From NCBI RefSeq assembly GCF_022829295.1, contig NZ_JAKSYH010000032.1, positions 1 to 64,000 of the forward strand: a stretch of 64,000 bases of DNA, written 5' to 3'. The stretch comes from Methylobacterium sp. J-088 (GTDB lineage: Bacteria > Pseudomonadota > Alphaproteobacteria > Rhizobiales > Beijerinckiaceae). A program made the translations under genes and the position numbers. Below, piece after piece: positions 11,483-23,180 of the stretch (position 1 is its first letter; every line of letters begins with the position of its first letter). The notes beneath the pieces were generated by a model. That model did not search any database. It had not been told where the DNA came from and was given only the letters and a program-made list of their open reading frames with translations.

Positions 11483-11555
11483 CCCTTCCTCGGGTCGCCC
11501 GGCTTCTGAATTCACACAGCGCGGCCGGGGGAAACGATCTGGAACGAAGCGCGGG

Positions 11556-11662
11556 TTCCCTACCCCTTGCGGGGAAGGGTCAGGGGTGGCCGCAGGATCG
11601 AGCGGTCCGGTGCCTCCTGCACCCACCCCCACCTCCGACTCCTCCCCGCAAGGGGGAGGAGG
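11556..11662. repeat. Palindromic intergenic repeat
   Basis: Two hairpin-forming arms flank about 60 bases. The left arm (11556-11579) is built around CCCCTTGCGGGG and the right arm (11639-11662) around CCCCGCAAGGGG. They are mutually complementary and each can also fold on itself. The element sits between the dehydratase and lactonase genes, where it may act as an mRNA 3' stabiliser or attenuator. This type of C/G-rich palindrome is dispersed in many alphaproteobacterial genomes. Confidence 0.65.
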
Positions 11663-11700
11663 GCGCGTGTCCCAAGCCGAGTATTACACAGGGAGGACGC

Positions 11701-12705
11701 ATGGCGATGATCGCGCGCAGGGGGCTGCTCGCCGGGGCGGCCCTCATCGGGGCCGCACGGGCGGCGGGGGCGGGCTGGGAACCGTCGCAGCGCGTGCCCG
11801 ACCCGGCCGTGGAGATCCTCGATCAGGCCTTCGCCAAGTACCGTCTCGCCTCGGCGACGGTGGAGCGGGTCGCCACGGGCTTTCGCTGGGCGGAGGGGCC
11901 GGTCTGGTTCGGCGATATGGGTTCGCTGCTGTTCAGCGACGTCGTCAACGACCGGATCATGAAGTGGGACGAGTCTTCGGGCACGCTCTCGGTGTTCCGC
12001 AATCCGTCGAACTACGCCAACGGCAACACCCGCGACCGGCTGGGCCGGCTGATCACCTGCCAGCACAAGAGCCGCAGCGTCACCCGCACCGAGCACGACG
12101 GCAGCCTCACCACGCTGCTCGACCGGTTCGACGGCAAGCCGCTGAATTCGCCCAACGACGTGGTGTGCCATTCCGACGGGGCGATCTGGTTCACCGATCC
12201 GGCCTTCGGGCCGAACCCGCACGAGTCGATGGCGGCGCCGGAGCTTCCGGGCAACGTCTACCGGATCGATCCGAAGACGGGACAGGCCAACGTCGCGGTC
12301 GAAGGTGTGGCGGGGCCGAACGGCCTGTGCTTCTCGCCGGACGAGTCGAAGCTCTACGTCATCGAGGCCCGGGCCAAGCCCAACCGCCTGATCCGCGTCT
12401 ACGACGTGGTCGAGAATGGCACCAGGACCGCCAACGGGCGGGTGTTCTACGATGCCGGCACCGGTACGCCGGACGGGTTCCGGGTCGATGTCGATGGCAA
12501 CCTGTGGTGCGGCTGGGGGATGAGCGAGGCCGAAGACGGGGTTCTGGTGCTGTCGCCGCAGGCCAAGCCGATCGGCCGGATCCGCCTGCCGGAACGCTGC
12601 GCCAACCTGTGCTTCGGCGGCCTCAACCGCAATCTGTTGCTGATGACGGCGGTGCACGCGATCTACGCGCTGTACGTGAACACGCGGGGTGCCGGGACCT
12701 GCTGA
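11701..12705 (+). CDS. SMP-30/gluconolactonase-family lactonase, exported
   Basis: 334-residue six-bladed beta-propeller of the SMP-30/gluconolactonase family, which opens sugar lactones to aldonic acids. The family motifs AEGPVWF (near 64), SPNDVV (near 150), GPNGLCFSPDESKLY and PDGFRVDVDGNLWC are present and carry the metal ligands. The N-terminus MIARRGLLAGAALIGAARA resembles a Tat or Sec signal with an RR pair, so the enzyme is probably periplasmic. It has the same GGGAGGACGC ribosome-binding context as the MFS gene. It is the likely first step of the cluster: outside lactone to acid, then import by the MFS protein and dehydration. Confidence 0.87.
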   Translation: MAMIARRGLLAGAALIGAARAAGAGWEPSQRVPDPAVEILDQAFAKYRLASATVERVATGFRWAEGPVWFGDMGSLLFSDVVNDRIMKWDESSGTLSVFRNPSNYANGNTRDRLGRLITCQHKSRSVTRTEHDGSLTTLLDRFDGKPLNSPNDVVCHSDGAIWFTDPAFGPNPHESMAAPELPGNVYRIDPKTGQANVAVEGVAGPNGLCFSPDESKLYVIEARAKPNRLIRVYDVVENGTRTANGRVFYDAGTGTPDGFRVDVDGNLWCGWGMSEAEDGVLVLSPQAKPIGRIRLPERCANLCFGGLNRNLLLMTAVHAIYALYVNTRGAGTC

Positions 12706-12758
12706 AACCGCTTCGCGGAATCCGATGGTTCTTTCCTATCCGGCTCCGCTTGCAAGGA

Positions 12759-12776
12759 CGGGGGCGTGAGCCCCCG
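12759..12776. terminator. Hairpin between convergent lactonase and metH
   Basis: A 7-bp perfect stem, CGGGGGC/GCCCCCG with a GTGA loop, lies in the 77-bp gap between two convergent genes. It is placed to end transcripts from both sides. No strong T-tract is visible, so it is only terminator-like. Confidence 0.5.
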
Positions 12777-12782
12777 CCCGCC

Positions 12783-16538
<3,756 letters not shown>

Positions 16539-16554
16539 GCGTCCTGTCAGATCA

Positions 16555-16666
16555 CCTCATCCGAGGTGCCGGAGCGAAGCGGAGGCCTCGCAGGAGGCCT
16601 CCAGATGTCTCGGTGTTCTCTTTAACCCTCCTTCGAGGCCGCTTTCGCGGCACCTCAGGATGAGGT
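16555..16666. repeat. Inverted-repeat intergenic element upstream of metH
   Basis: Two arms of about 40 bases (16555-16597 and 16627-16666) are near-perfect inverted copies built around CATCC(T)GAGGTGCCG...GGCCTCG.AGGAGG. The element fills the gap between the coiled-coil gene and metH. Sequences of this type are frequent repeated palindromes in Methylobacterium and related genomes. It probably forms a long hairpin in the operon mRNA. Confidence 0.7.
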
Positions 16667-16704
16667 GGAGGGTGGGATCGATCGGCGTTTCGGGCCGGGC
16701 GCGG

Positions 16705-16956
16705 TCAACCCGTCTTTTCCAGGGCTGCGAGGCGCTTCTCGATCGCGTCGAGCCGGTCCTCGACCTCCGCGGCGGCGTAGCGGCCAAGGACCGATTCGCC
16801 GTTCACGGCTTCGCGGAGATTGTCGAACCGACTTTCCAATCTGTCGAATCGCGCATTGACCGCTCCGAACTGCTGACGGACGTCAGCGAAGCTCGTCTGC
16901 ATCTCCGTCCGCAGCTCCCGGAGGAGCGGAACGATCATATCCTGTGGCTCAGCCAT
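16705..16956 (-). CDS. Small coiled-coil protein of unknown function
   Basis: 83-residue hypothetical protein, almost entirely helical with heptad-like repeats (FGAVNARFDRLESRFDNLREA) and a charged C-terminal helix (VEDRLDAIEKRLAALEK). There is no signal peptide or membrane segment. It lies between metF and metH on the same strand. The gap to metF (45 bp) is short; the gap to metH holds a palindromic repeat. Its place in the methionine operon may be functional or incidental. Short coiled coils of this sort are common in Methylobacterium and usually unassigned. Confidence 0.7.
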   Translation of the reverse strand: MAEPQDMIVPLLRELRTEMQTSFADVRQQFGAVNARFDRLESRFDNLREAVNGESVLGRYAAAEVEDRLDAIEKRLAALEKTG

Positions 16957-17001
16957 CGCGATGAACCCCCCTGCCGCGCCCGCACGGGGCGCAGCTGAAA
17001 T

Positions 17002-17922
17002 CTAAGCCGCCGCCTTCGCCGCCGCCAGCTTCGGCGCTTGGGCTCGCAGACCGAGCAGGTGGCAGATCGCGTAGACGAGATCCGAGCGGTTCATCGAGTA
17101 GAAGTGGAAGTCGTTCACGCCCTCGTCCACAAGGTCGAGCACCTGCTCGGCCGCCACCGCGCCGGCCACAAGGCGGCGGGTCTCGACATCGCTCTCCAGC
17201 CCTTCAAATCGGGCGGCCAGCCAGTACGGCACCGAGGCGCCGGTGCGGCGGGCGAAGTTCGCCGCCTGCTTGAAGTTCTGCACCGGCAGGATGCCCGGGA
17301 TGATCGGGATCGTGATCCCGGCGGCCCGGACCTTCTCCAGGTAGCGCAGATAGATCTCGTTCTCGAAGAAGAACTGGGTGATCGCCTGGTCGGCGCCGGC
17401 ATCGACCTTGGCCTTCAGCGCGTCGATGTCGGCGTCGAGGGAGGCCGCCTCGGGATGCTTCTCGGGGTAGGCCGAGACCGAGACCTTGAAGTCGCCGATC
17501 CGCTTGATTCCCTCCACCAGCTCCGCGGTCGAGGCGTAGCCCTCCGGATGCGGCCGGTAGGCATGGCCGACGCCTTCGGCTGGATCGCCGCGTAAAGCCA
17601 CGATGTGGCGCACGCCCGCATCCCAGTAGGACTGGACCACCGCGTCGATCTCCTCGCGGCTCGCGTCCACGCAGGTGAGGTGGGCGGCGGGCTTGAGGCT
17701 GGTTTCGTGGACCATCCGCGCCACCGTGTTGTGGGTTCGCTCGCGGGTCGAGCCACCGGCGCCGTAGGTCACCGAGACGAAGCTCGGCTGGAGCGGCGCG
17801 AGGCGCTCGATCGAGGCCCAGAGGATCTTCTCCATCTCGTCGGTCTTCGGCGGGAAGAACTCGATGGAGACGCGGATCGGGTGGTAGCCGTCGCGGCTGG
17901 CGCGGTGGGTGGAACGGCGCAT
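17002..17922 (-). CDS. metF: 5,10-methylenetetrahydrofolate reductase
   Basis: 306-residue FAD-dependent TIM-barrel enzyme that makes 5-methyltetrahydrofolate, the methyl donor for the MetH encoded downstream. RVSIEFFPPKTDEMEK near residue 17 holds the conserved catalytic Glu. SVTYGAGGSTRERT (about 50-64), ALRGDPAEG, and DAGADQAITQFFFENE with PGILPV are typical MetF motifs. The length is standard. It lies 47 bp after the SahR-like regulator on the same strand, which points to transcription as one unit under methyl-cycle control. Confidence 0.96.
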   Translation of the reverse strand: MRRSTHRASRDGYHPIRVSIEFFPPKTDEMEKILWASIERLAPLQPSFVSVTYGAGGSTRERTHNTVARMVHETSLKPAAHLTCVDASREEIDAVVQSYWDAGVRHIVALRGDPAEGVGHAYRPHPEGYASTAELVEGIKRIGDFKVSVSAYPEKHPEAASLDADIDALKAKVDAGADQAITQFFFENEIYLRYLEKVRAAGITIPIIPGILPVQNFKQAANFARRTGASVPYWLAARFEGLESDVETRRLVAGAVAAEQVLDLVDEGVNDFHFYSMNRSDLVYAICHLLGLRAQAPKLAAAKAAA

Positions 17923-17969
17923 CGGGTCTCGTCCTCTATGTCGGTCGGTTCAGACGATGGATCTGAGCC

Positions 17970-18980
17970 TCAGGCGACGGCGCGCTGGGGCTGTTCGGTG
18001 ATGTCGTCGGCGAGCCCGTCCTGAGCCAGCCAAAGTGTGACGGTGAGCTGGCCCGACTCGCGCGGCGCCAGATCGCGGGTGGTGATTGTCGCAAGCCCGG
18101 CCTCCGCGAGCCAGCCGGACACCTGCTCGGCCGAGAAGCCGAGCCGCCGATGGGCCTGACCCGTGCGCAGGAATTCCAGCTCGTGGGTGGCGAAATCCAC
18201 CACCAGCAACCGACCGCCCGGCGCCACGAGCCGTGCGGCCCCGCGCAGGGCCCGGGCCGGGTCGTCCAGATAATGCAGCACCTGATGCACCACCACGAGA
18301 TCGAAGCTCGCCCGGGCGAAGGGTGGGGCATGGATGTCGCCCTGCCGCAGGTCCACCCGCGACAGGCCCTGACGCTCCAGGTTGGCCCGGGCGACCGACA
18401 GCATGGCGTGGCTCGAATCAAGCCCGGTGGCCCGCCCGGCGAGGGGCGCCAACAGGCCGAGCATCCGGCCGGTGCCGGTACCGAGATCGATCAGGCTGCC
18501 GATCGGACGGTCGCCCAGCGCATTGAGCACCGCTGCCTCGACGACGGTTTCGCAGATGTGCAGGGAGCGCAGCTCGTCCCATTTGGGCGCCAGCCGGGCG
18601 AAGAAGGTCTGGGCCGTATCGGCCCGCTGCGCGCGCACGGCATCGAGACGGGCGCGGTCCTCGGAGAGGGGCGGCGTGGTTCGGTCCAGCCCGGACAGAA
18701 GCGGATCGGCCAGCCCGGCGCGGGCTTCGGACAGGCGGAAGAACGCCCACGCACCCTCCCGGTGGCGCTCGACCAGCCCGGCCTCGACCAAAAGCTTGAG
18801 ATGGCGCGAGATCCGCGGCTGCGACTGGCCGAGGATGTCGGTGAGGTCCGAGACCGAAAGCTCCCCCTCGACGAGCAGCGCCAGGATGCGCAGGCGTGTC
18901 TCCTCGGCAGCCGCGCGCAGGACGCCCAGGGCTTCCGGAAAGGGAATCGCTCCCGCCTCTCGCACCGCTTCGATAGACAT
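17970..18980 (-). CDS. SahR-like ArsR-family regulator fused to a SAM methyltransferase domain
   Basis: 336-residue protein. It has an ArsR-type winged helix (about 15-95; SQPRISRHLKLLVEAGLVER is the recognition helix) followed by a class I methyltransferase fold (about 120-320) with motif I LIDLGTGTGR at 163-172. The metal-site motif ELCVC of classical ArsR proteins is ELSVS here (40-44), so metal sensing is unlikely. The domain order and the metF/metH neighbourhood match SahR, which senses S-adenosylhomocysteine in proteobacteria. I start it at the ATG at 18980 (MSIEAVREAG); longer in-frame extensions read into low-complexity sequence. A 20-bp palindrome covers the start codon, implying autoregulation. 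Confidence 0.85.
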   Translation of the reverse strand: MSIEAVREAGAIPFPEALGVLRAAAEETRLRILALLVEGELSVSDLTDILGQSQPRISRHLKLLVEAGLVERHREGAWAFFRLSEARAGLADPLLSGLDRTTPPLSEDRARLDAVRAQRADTAQTFFARLAPKWDELRSLHICETVVEAAVLNALGDRPIGSLIDLGTGTGRMLGLLAPLAGRATGLDSSHAMLSVARANLERQGLSRVDLRQGDIHAPPFARASFDLVVVHQVLHYLDDPARALRGAARLVAPGGRLLVVDFATHELEFLRTGQAHRRLGFSAEQVSGWLAEAGLATITTRDLAPRESGQLTVTLWLAQDGLADDITEQPQRAVA

Positions 18981-18996
18981 AAAGATATGTTTATGT
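18977..18996. promoter_or_regulatory. Candidate SahR-type operator overlapping the start codon
   Basis: ACATAAAGATATGTTTATGT is a 20-bp palindrome with perfect 7-bp arms (ACATAAA/TTTATGT) and one mismatched pair near the centre. Its left end includes the ATG (18980-18978) of the ArsR-methyltransferase gene. It is strikingly AT-rich inside GC-rich DNA. Binding here would block initiation of the sahR-metF-metH unit. No Shine-Dalgarno sequence is visible before the ATG, so the mRNA may be leaderless. Confidence 0.7.
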
Positions 18997-19141
18997 GCGT
19001 TTCGCGTTGGGCGCAAGCGCGAAACGTCATGGATTCGAAAGGTCCCGACCTTTCGCGGGTGCAGGGCAGCGCCCTGCTGTCGGGCTGCGCCCGATCGTTG
19101 GGCGAAGCCCGATCCACCGGGGCTCCCCCCCGGTACCCCCG

Positions 19142-19162
19142 CCAAAGGGCTGAGCCCTTTGG
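19142..19162. terminator. Hairpin downstream of the bestrophin gene
   Basis: CCAAAGGGC-TGA-GCCCTTTGG is a perfect 9-bp stem with a 3-base loop, 16 bp beyond the bestrophin stop. There is no T-tract on the minus strand. It probably ends or protects that transcript. The surrounding 19040-19140 is C/G-rich with further short self-complementary pieces but no gene. Confidence 0.5.
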
Positions 19163-19177
19163 AAACCCGGGATCGCT

Positions 19178-20074
19178 TCAGCGCAGCCAGTACCCGTCCG
19201 GGCGCAGCGGCTCCGGCATCGGCTCGCCGAGCGCGTGGTGGACGATCCGGTCCACGGTGCGGACCATCGCGTCGAGGGGCAGATCGTTCGGCTCGGTGCC
19301 GAAGGGTTCCTCCAGCTCGTCGCCGAGGGCGTCGAGGCCGAAGAACGTGTAGCCGACGAGCGCCACCACGATCGGCGTCCCCCAGCCCAGGGAGCCCGCG
19401 AGCCCCACCGGCAGGAGCAGGCAGTAGAGCCATGCGGTCCGGTAGACGAGGAGCGTGTAGGCGAAGGGGAGCGGCGTGTTGGCCAGCCGTTCGCAGGCGG
19501 TGTGGACGCCCGACAGTGCCTCGATCCGTGCCTCCAGGAGGCCGAACTGGATGTCGGTGAGCCGACCCGCGCGCAGGAGGACGGCCAGATCACGGGTCAT
19601 GGCGGCGAGCACCGCATCCGTGGGGTTCGGGCCGGACAGGTCCGACCCGGGGACCCTGCCGTCCACGGCCGCGGCCTCGTCGAGGGCCCGCAGGCGAGCC
19701 CGCAAGCCGTGCGCGAAGGCCGACAGGCGCCGGAGCTGTGGCGCCGCCTCCCGGTCCGGGAGCAGAGCCGGCAGGGCGCGGGCGAGGTTGCGCACCTCGC
19801 CGATCAGGCTGCCCCAGTGCTTCCGGGCCTCCCACCAGCGCTCGTAGCAGGCGTTGTTGCGGAAGCTCAGGAAGATCGACAGCGCGAGGCCCACCACCGT
19901 GAACGGCGTCACCCCCGCGCTGACCGGGAAGAAGGCGGGCCAGCGCGCCTCCGTCCACACCATCGCGCAGGACACCGCGACGATGCCGACGAGCTTCGGC
20001 GCCACCCGCGGCAGGATCGAGCCGTGCAGGGTGAACAGCAGGGTCAGAAGGTTGGGCCGGGGGCGGACGATCAT
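19178..20074 (-). CDS. Bestrophin-family (UPF0187) membrane channel-like protein
   Basis: 298-residue integral membrane protein of the bacterial bestrophin family, homologues of chloride channels that form pentameric anion or cation channels. The N-terminal region has two hydrophobic segments (about 25-45 and 52-72). LSIFLSFRNNACYERWWEARKHWG follows at about 66-90, a strongly conserved family stretch. A helical cytoplasmic region comes next, then two more membrane segments (about 205-245). TYGLDALGDELEEP-type acidic sequence near residue 250 (here FGLDALGDELEEPFGTEPND) is the family's conserved C-terminal element. It stands alone between hairpins. The ion carried cannot be told from sequence. 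Confidence 0.87.
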   Translation of the reverse strand: MIVRPRPNLLTLLFTLHGSILPRVAPKLVGIVAVSCAMVWTEARWPAFFPVSAGVTPFTVVGLALSIFLSFRNNACYERWWEARKHWGSLIGEVRNLARALPALLPDREAAPQLRRLSAFAHGLRARLRALDEAAAVDGRVPGSDLSGPNPTDAVLAAMTRDLAVLLRAGRLTDIQFGLLEARIEALSGVHTACERLANTPLPFAYTLLVYRTAWLYCLLLPVGLAGSLGWGTPIVVALVGYTFFGLDALGDELEEPFGTEPNDLPLDAMVRTVDRIVHHALGEPMPEPLRPDGYWLR

Positions 20075-20130
20075 GCGGGCATCGGAGTGGAGGGCGCGGC
20101 CCTCGTGCCCCGCTTGACCCAGGCCCGCAA

Positions 20131-20176
20131 GGCATCCGGCTCAACACGTCTGCGTCAGACGTGCGAGCCGGGTGCC
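20131..20176. terminator. Long hairpin downstream of hypX
   Basis: An inner 8-bp perfect stem CACGTCTG/CAGACGTG (loop CGT) is extended by an outer 12-bp stem with one mismatch (20131-20142 with 20165-20176). It lies 28 bp beyond the hypX stop on the minus strand and before the bestrophin gene, as expected of a transcript end. There is no T-run. Confidence 0.55.
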
Positions 20177-20204
20177 TTTGCCCCATCGTCGCGGACGTCG
20201 GGCT

Positions 20205-21962
20205 TCAGAAGCCGACGGCCTCCCGCACGAGGCAGGTTTCGGACAGCGCCGGCAGCGCGGCCCCCTCTGCCTCCGCCGTGCTGGTGAGCAGGCGGACGGA
20301 GGCCGGCGACCAGCAGGCGGGACGCTTGAACACGAAGGCGTTGCGCGCCCGGTGGTAGGGCGAATCCGGCTGGAAGAAGTTCCGGTACATCTGTGTCAGC
20401 TCGGCGCGCCGATACTGCGCCAGCGGGCGATGCGCCTCGTCGGCGGCCCGCGCCGCCTGCTTGCGCGCGGTGATCGCGGCGTGATCCTCCACCTTCGCGG
20501 CCGCGAAGGCCTGCACGGACAGCGCGAACGCCTCACCGGCAACCGCCCGGTCGGCGAGGCCGATGTCCGTGGCCCGGCGGGCGCTGATGGGCAGGCAAGA
20601 TTCGGTCAGTTCGACCGCGCGCTCCCACCCGACCCGACGGGGCAGCAGGTAGGTCCAGTACTCCGAGCCGTAGAGCCAGCCCATGTTGCGGTAATGCGGG
20701 TTGAGCACCACGCCCTCGCGGACCAGCACGAAATCTGCAGCCAGCGGCAGGATCGCCCCGCCGGCGCCGACATTGCGGCCAACCGCAGCCACCACGACCG
20801 TGTCGGTCGCCAGGATGATCGCGCGGATCAGGTCGTCCATGGCCACGATGTTGGCCCAGGATTCGGCGGCGGCATCCGCGCTGGCCTCGATCGCGTTGAG
20901 GTGGATGCCGTTCGACCAGAGATCTTCGCCGCCCGCGAGCACGATCACCTTGGGTGCCTGGGCCCGCGCCTGTTCGAACGCGGCCTGGAGCTGGCGGCAC
21001 TGGGCCGTGCTCATCGCGCCGTTATGGAAGTCGAAGCGCAGGTGGATGACGTCGCCCTGACGCTCGCTGCGCACCGCCTCGACCGGGTTCGGATAGGCGA
21101 GCTCCTCCGAGGGGCCGACCACCGGCAGGTCCGCGGGAAGCGCATCGCCGAGTACCTGAACGGCGTCGAGCTTGATGCCGCCCTCCTGCTTCGGCTTCAG
21201 GCGGCCGATCCAGACCGCGCCGTCCACCGTCGCCCGGCAGATCGCGCCGCTCTCCGACCGGGCGATCACCGCGCCCGGCTCGCCCCGCAGGCGCGCCTCG
21301 GCGCTGGCGGCGTGCAGGTAGACCGGCCGGCCGTAGAGCTCGTCGAGGACGCCCGGCACCCCGTCGGCCGCGTGGATGCGCGCGAGGATCTCGGCCGTCT
21401 CATGCCGGCTCCAGTCGATGCGGCGGTCCGCCTGCTTCATCGACGGGCGCAGGCGGCCGAGGGCGGTCGGGGCGGCATAGTCGAGCGGCCGCGGGCGGAA
21501 GTCGGGCCGTTCGAGATTGGCCAGCGCCTCCCACAGGCAGGACACCGCGCCGTCGATCGCCTCTCGGCGGTAGATGCTGCTCTTGGGCGCTTGGCGCAGC
21601 GGGAAGGTCCGCGTCGCCCAGATCGGGCCGGCATCCATCTCGGCCTCGGCCTGCAGCAGGGTGACGCCCCAGATGTCCCAGCGCTCCTGGATGGCCCAGT
21701 CGAGGGCCGAGGGACCGCGGTCGCCCTCGATCCCCGGGTGGACGATCAGCGTGAGATAGGCGCGCCAGAGCCGTTCCGGGATGGCGCGGGTGAGGAACGG
21801 AGCGATCGTCAGATCCGGTCGGAACGCCGCGAACGCGTCGGCGAGGCGGTCCTCGTCGCCGGCATAGACCTCGACCGCGACCTCATGCCCGGCATCGGAC
21901 AGCTCGACGAAAAACCTCTGCGTCATGCTGTTGAACGCGGAAGAGACGAGAAGCACGCGCAT
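20205..21962 (-). CDS. hypX: HypX/HoxX hydrogenase maturation protein (formyltransferase-crotonase fusion)
   Basis: 585-residue fusion. The N-terminal part (about 1-165) is a formyltransferase N domain with LIVHPGIEGDRGPSALDWAI, and about 190-270 is the formyltransferase C domain. About 285-530 is an enoyl-CoA hydratase/isomerase domain with GRNVGAGGAILPLAAD. In aerobic hydrogen oxidisers this protein makes CO from N10-formyl-THF for the Fe(CN)2CO site of [NiFe] hydrogenase. I start it at the ATG at 21962 (MRVLLVSSAFNSM), matching the family N-terminus, rather than 11 codons upstream. No hydrogenase or other hyp gene is within this window, so it is an orphan here. The upstream 200 bp is AT-rich and probably holds its promoter. 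Confidence 0.88.
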   Translation of the reverse strand: MRVLLVSSAFNSMTQRFFVELSDAGHEVAVEVYAGDEDRLADAFAAFRPDLTIAPFLTRAIPERLWRAYLTLIVHPGIEGDRGPSALDWAIQERWDIWGVTLLQAEAEMDAGPIWATRTFPLRQAPKSSIYRREAIDGAVSCLWEALANLERPDFRPRPLDYAAPTALGRLRPSMKQADRRIDWSRHETAEILARIHAADGVPGVLDELYGRPVYLHAASAEARLRGEPGAVIARSESGAICRATVDGAVWIGRLKPKQEGGIKLDAVQVLGDALPADLPVVGPSEELAYPNPVEAVRSERQGDVIHLRFDFHNGAMSTAQCRQLQAAFEQARAQAPKVIVLAGGEDLWSNGIHLNAIEASADAAAESWANIVAMDDLIRAIILATDTVVVAAVGRNVGAGGAILPLAADFVLVREGVVLNPHYRNMGWLYGSEYWTYLLPRRVGWERAVELTESCLPISARRATDIGLADRAVAGEAFALSVQAFAAAKVEDHAAITARKQAARAADEAHRPLAQYRRAELTQMYRNFFQPDSPYHRARNAFVFKRPACWSPASVRLLTSTAEAEGAALPALSETCLVREAVGF

Positions 21963-22253
21963 GAGAATACCCGATATCAATTCGGCTGGAACCAAACCAA
22001 TCTCGGGTTTATTCCCTGTATTTTATTGTCTTTCGAAAACGTCCTGAATCTATAAAACGGATTTGACGATCAAAAAAGCGCGTCGAATCGATCAGGACAT
22101 CAGCGTCGATGCGATCTATTCTATGAAACGACTTCGATCAAGCTTTGCCGCGTGGCGGTCTTCCGAACGGGCGGTCGCGCTCAGGGCGCCCCAGGGGCCG
22201 CTTCGGGCGTGCGCAGATAGCTCGGGACGATGTGCTCCGCCGGGACGCAGACG

Positions 22254-23180
22254 TCAGACCGGCTCGGCGTCCCACAGCCACGCCGCCCCGCGCACGCCCG
22301 AGGCGTCGCCGTGCAGGCTCGCCCGCACCGGGGTGTCGAAGGCGTCGGAGAAGACGTGTGGGGCGATCGCCGCGGGCAGCCCGGCGATCAGTTCGGGGAT
22401 CCGCGACAGGCCGCCGCCGATCACGATCACGTCCGGATCCAGTAGGTTCACCACCTGGGCGGCCGCTCGTCCGAGCCGGTCGAGGTGGTTGGCCAGCGTC
22501 GCCTGCGCCTCGGGGTCGCCGGCGCGGGCGGCGGCTACGATCGCCTCGGCGGACATGTCCCCGCCGTGCCGCCGCGCGTGGTCGGCCGCGAGACCGGGCC
22601 CGGCCAGCCAGGTCTCGACGCAGCCGCGCCGACCGCAATAGCAGGAGGCACCCGGCCGCTCGTCGTCCCGGGCCCCCGGAAGCGGGCCGTGGCCCCATTC
22701 GCCAGCGATCGCGTTGCGGCCCGTGAGCACCCGTCCGTCGATGGCGATGCCCGAGCCGACGCCGGTGCCGAGGATCACCGCCCAGACGACCCGTGCGCCC
22801 GCGCCCGCGCCGTCGATCGCCTCCGAGACGGCGAGGCAGTTGGCGTCGTTCTCGATCCGTAGCGGCCGCTCGAGCCGTCGGGCGAGATCCGCCGCGAAGG
22901 GATGTCCGTTGAGCCAGTATGAATTGGCGTTGCGCACGAGGCCGGTGGCGGGGGACAGGCTCCCCGGCATGCCGATGCCGACGGTGCAGGGCGTGCCCGC
23001 CGCGGCCTCGAGCTTCAGGACGAGGCTTGCCAACGCTTCGATCGTCGCCCGGTAGTCGCCGCGCGGGGCGGCCATCCGGGCCTCGGCCAGCGTCGCGCCG
23101 TCCCGGTCGAGGACGATCCCGGCGATCTTGGTGCCGCCTAGATCGATGCCGAGGCGCGCCCGGCCGGAAGAGGCCGCCAT
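22254..23180 (-). CDS. ROK-family sugar kinase
   Basis: 308-residue ROK kinase, probably glucokinase, fructokinase or N-acetyl-hexosamine kinase. LGIDLGGTKIAGIV at the start is the ATP-binding phosphate-1 motif. IENDANC (about 130) holds the catalytic Asp, and ILGTGVGSGI is the phosphate-2 region. CYCGRRGCVE (about 188-197) is the zinc-binding CXCGXXGCXE signature. There is no DNA-binding domain, so it is an enzyme and not a ROK repressor. Its ATG at 23180 overlaps the dctA stop by one base (TGATG), so the two are translationally coupled. A sugar kinase coupled to a dicarboxylate carrier is unusual. Confidence 0.88.
   Translation of the reverse strand: MAASSGRARLGIDLGGTKIAGIVLDRDGATLAEARMAAPRGDYRATIEALASLVLKLEAAAGTPCTVGIGMPGSLSPATGLVRNANSYWLNGHPFAADLARRLERPLRIENDANCLAVSEAIDGAGAGARVVWAVILGTGVGSGIAIDGRVLTGRNAIAGEWGHGPLPGARDDERPGASCYCGRRGCVETWLAGPGLAADHARRHGGDMSAEAIVAAARAGDPEAQATLANHLDRLGRAAAQVVNLLDPDVIVIGGGLSRIPELIAGLPAAIAPHVFSDAFDTPVRASLHGDASGVRGAAWLWDAEPV

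Noticed and set aside
16539..16704. Possible cobalamin or SAM riboswitch before metH
   Set aside because: The space is filled by a simple inverted repeat. I see no B12-box-like or SAM-riboswitch conserved core, and metH appears to be transcribed from upstream of the SahR-like gene.
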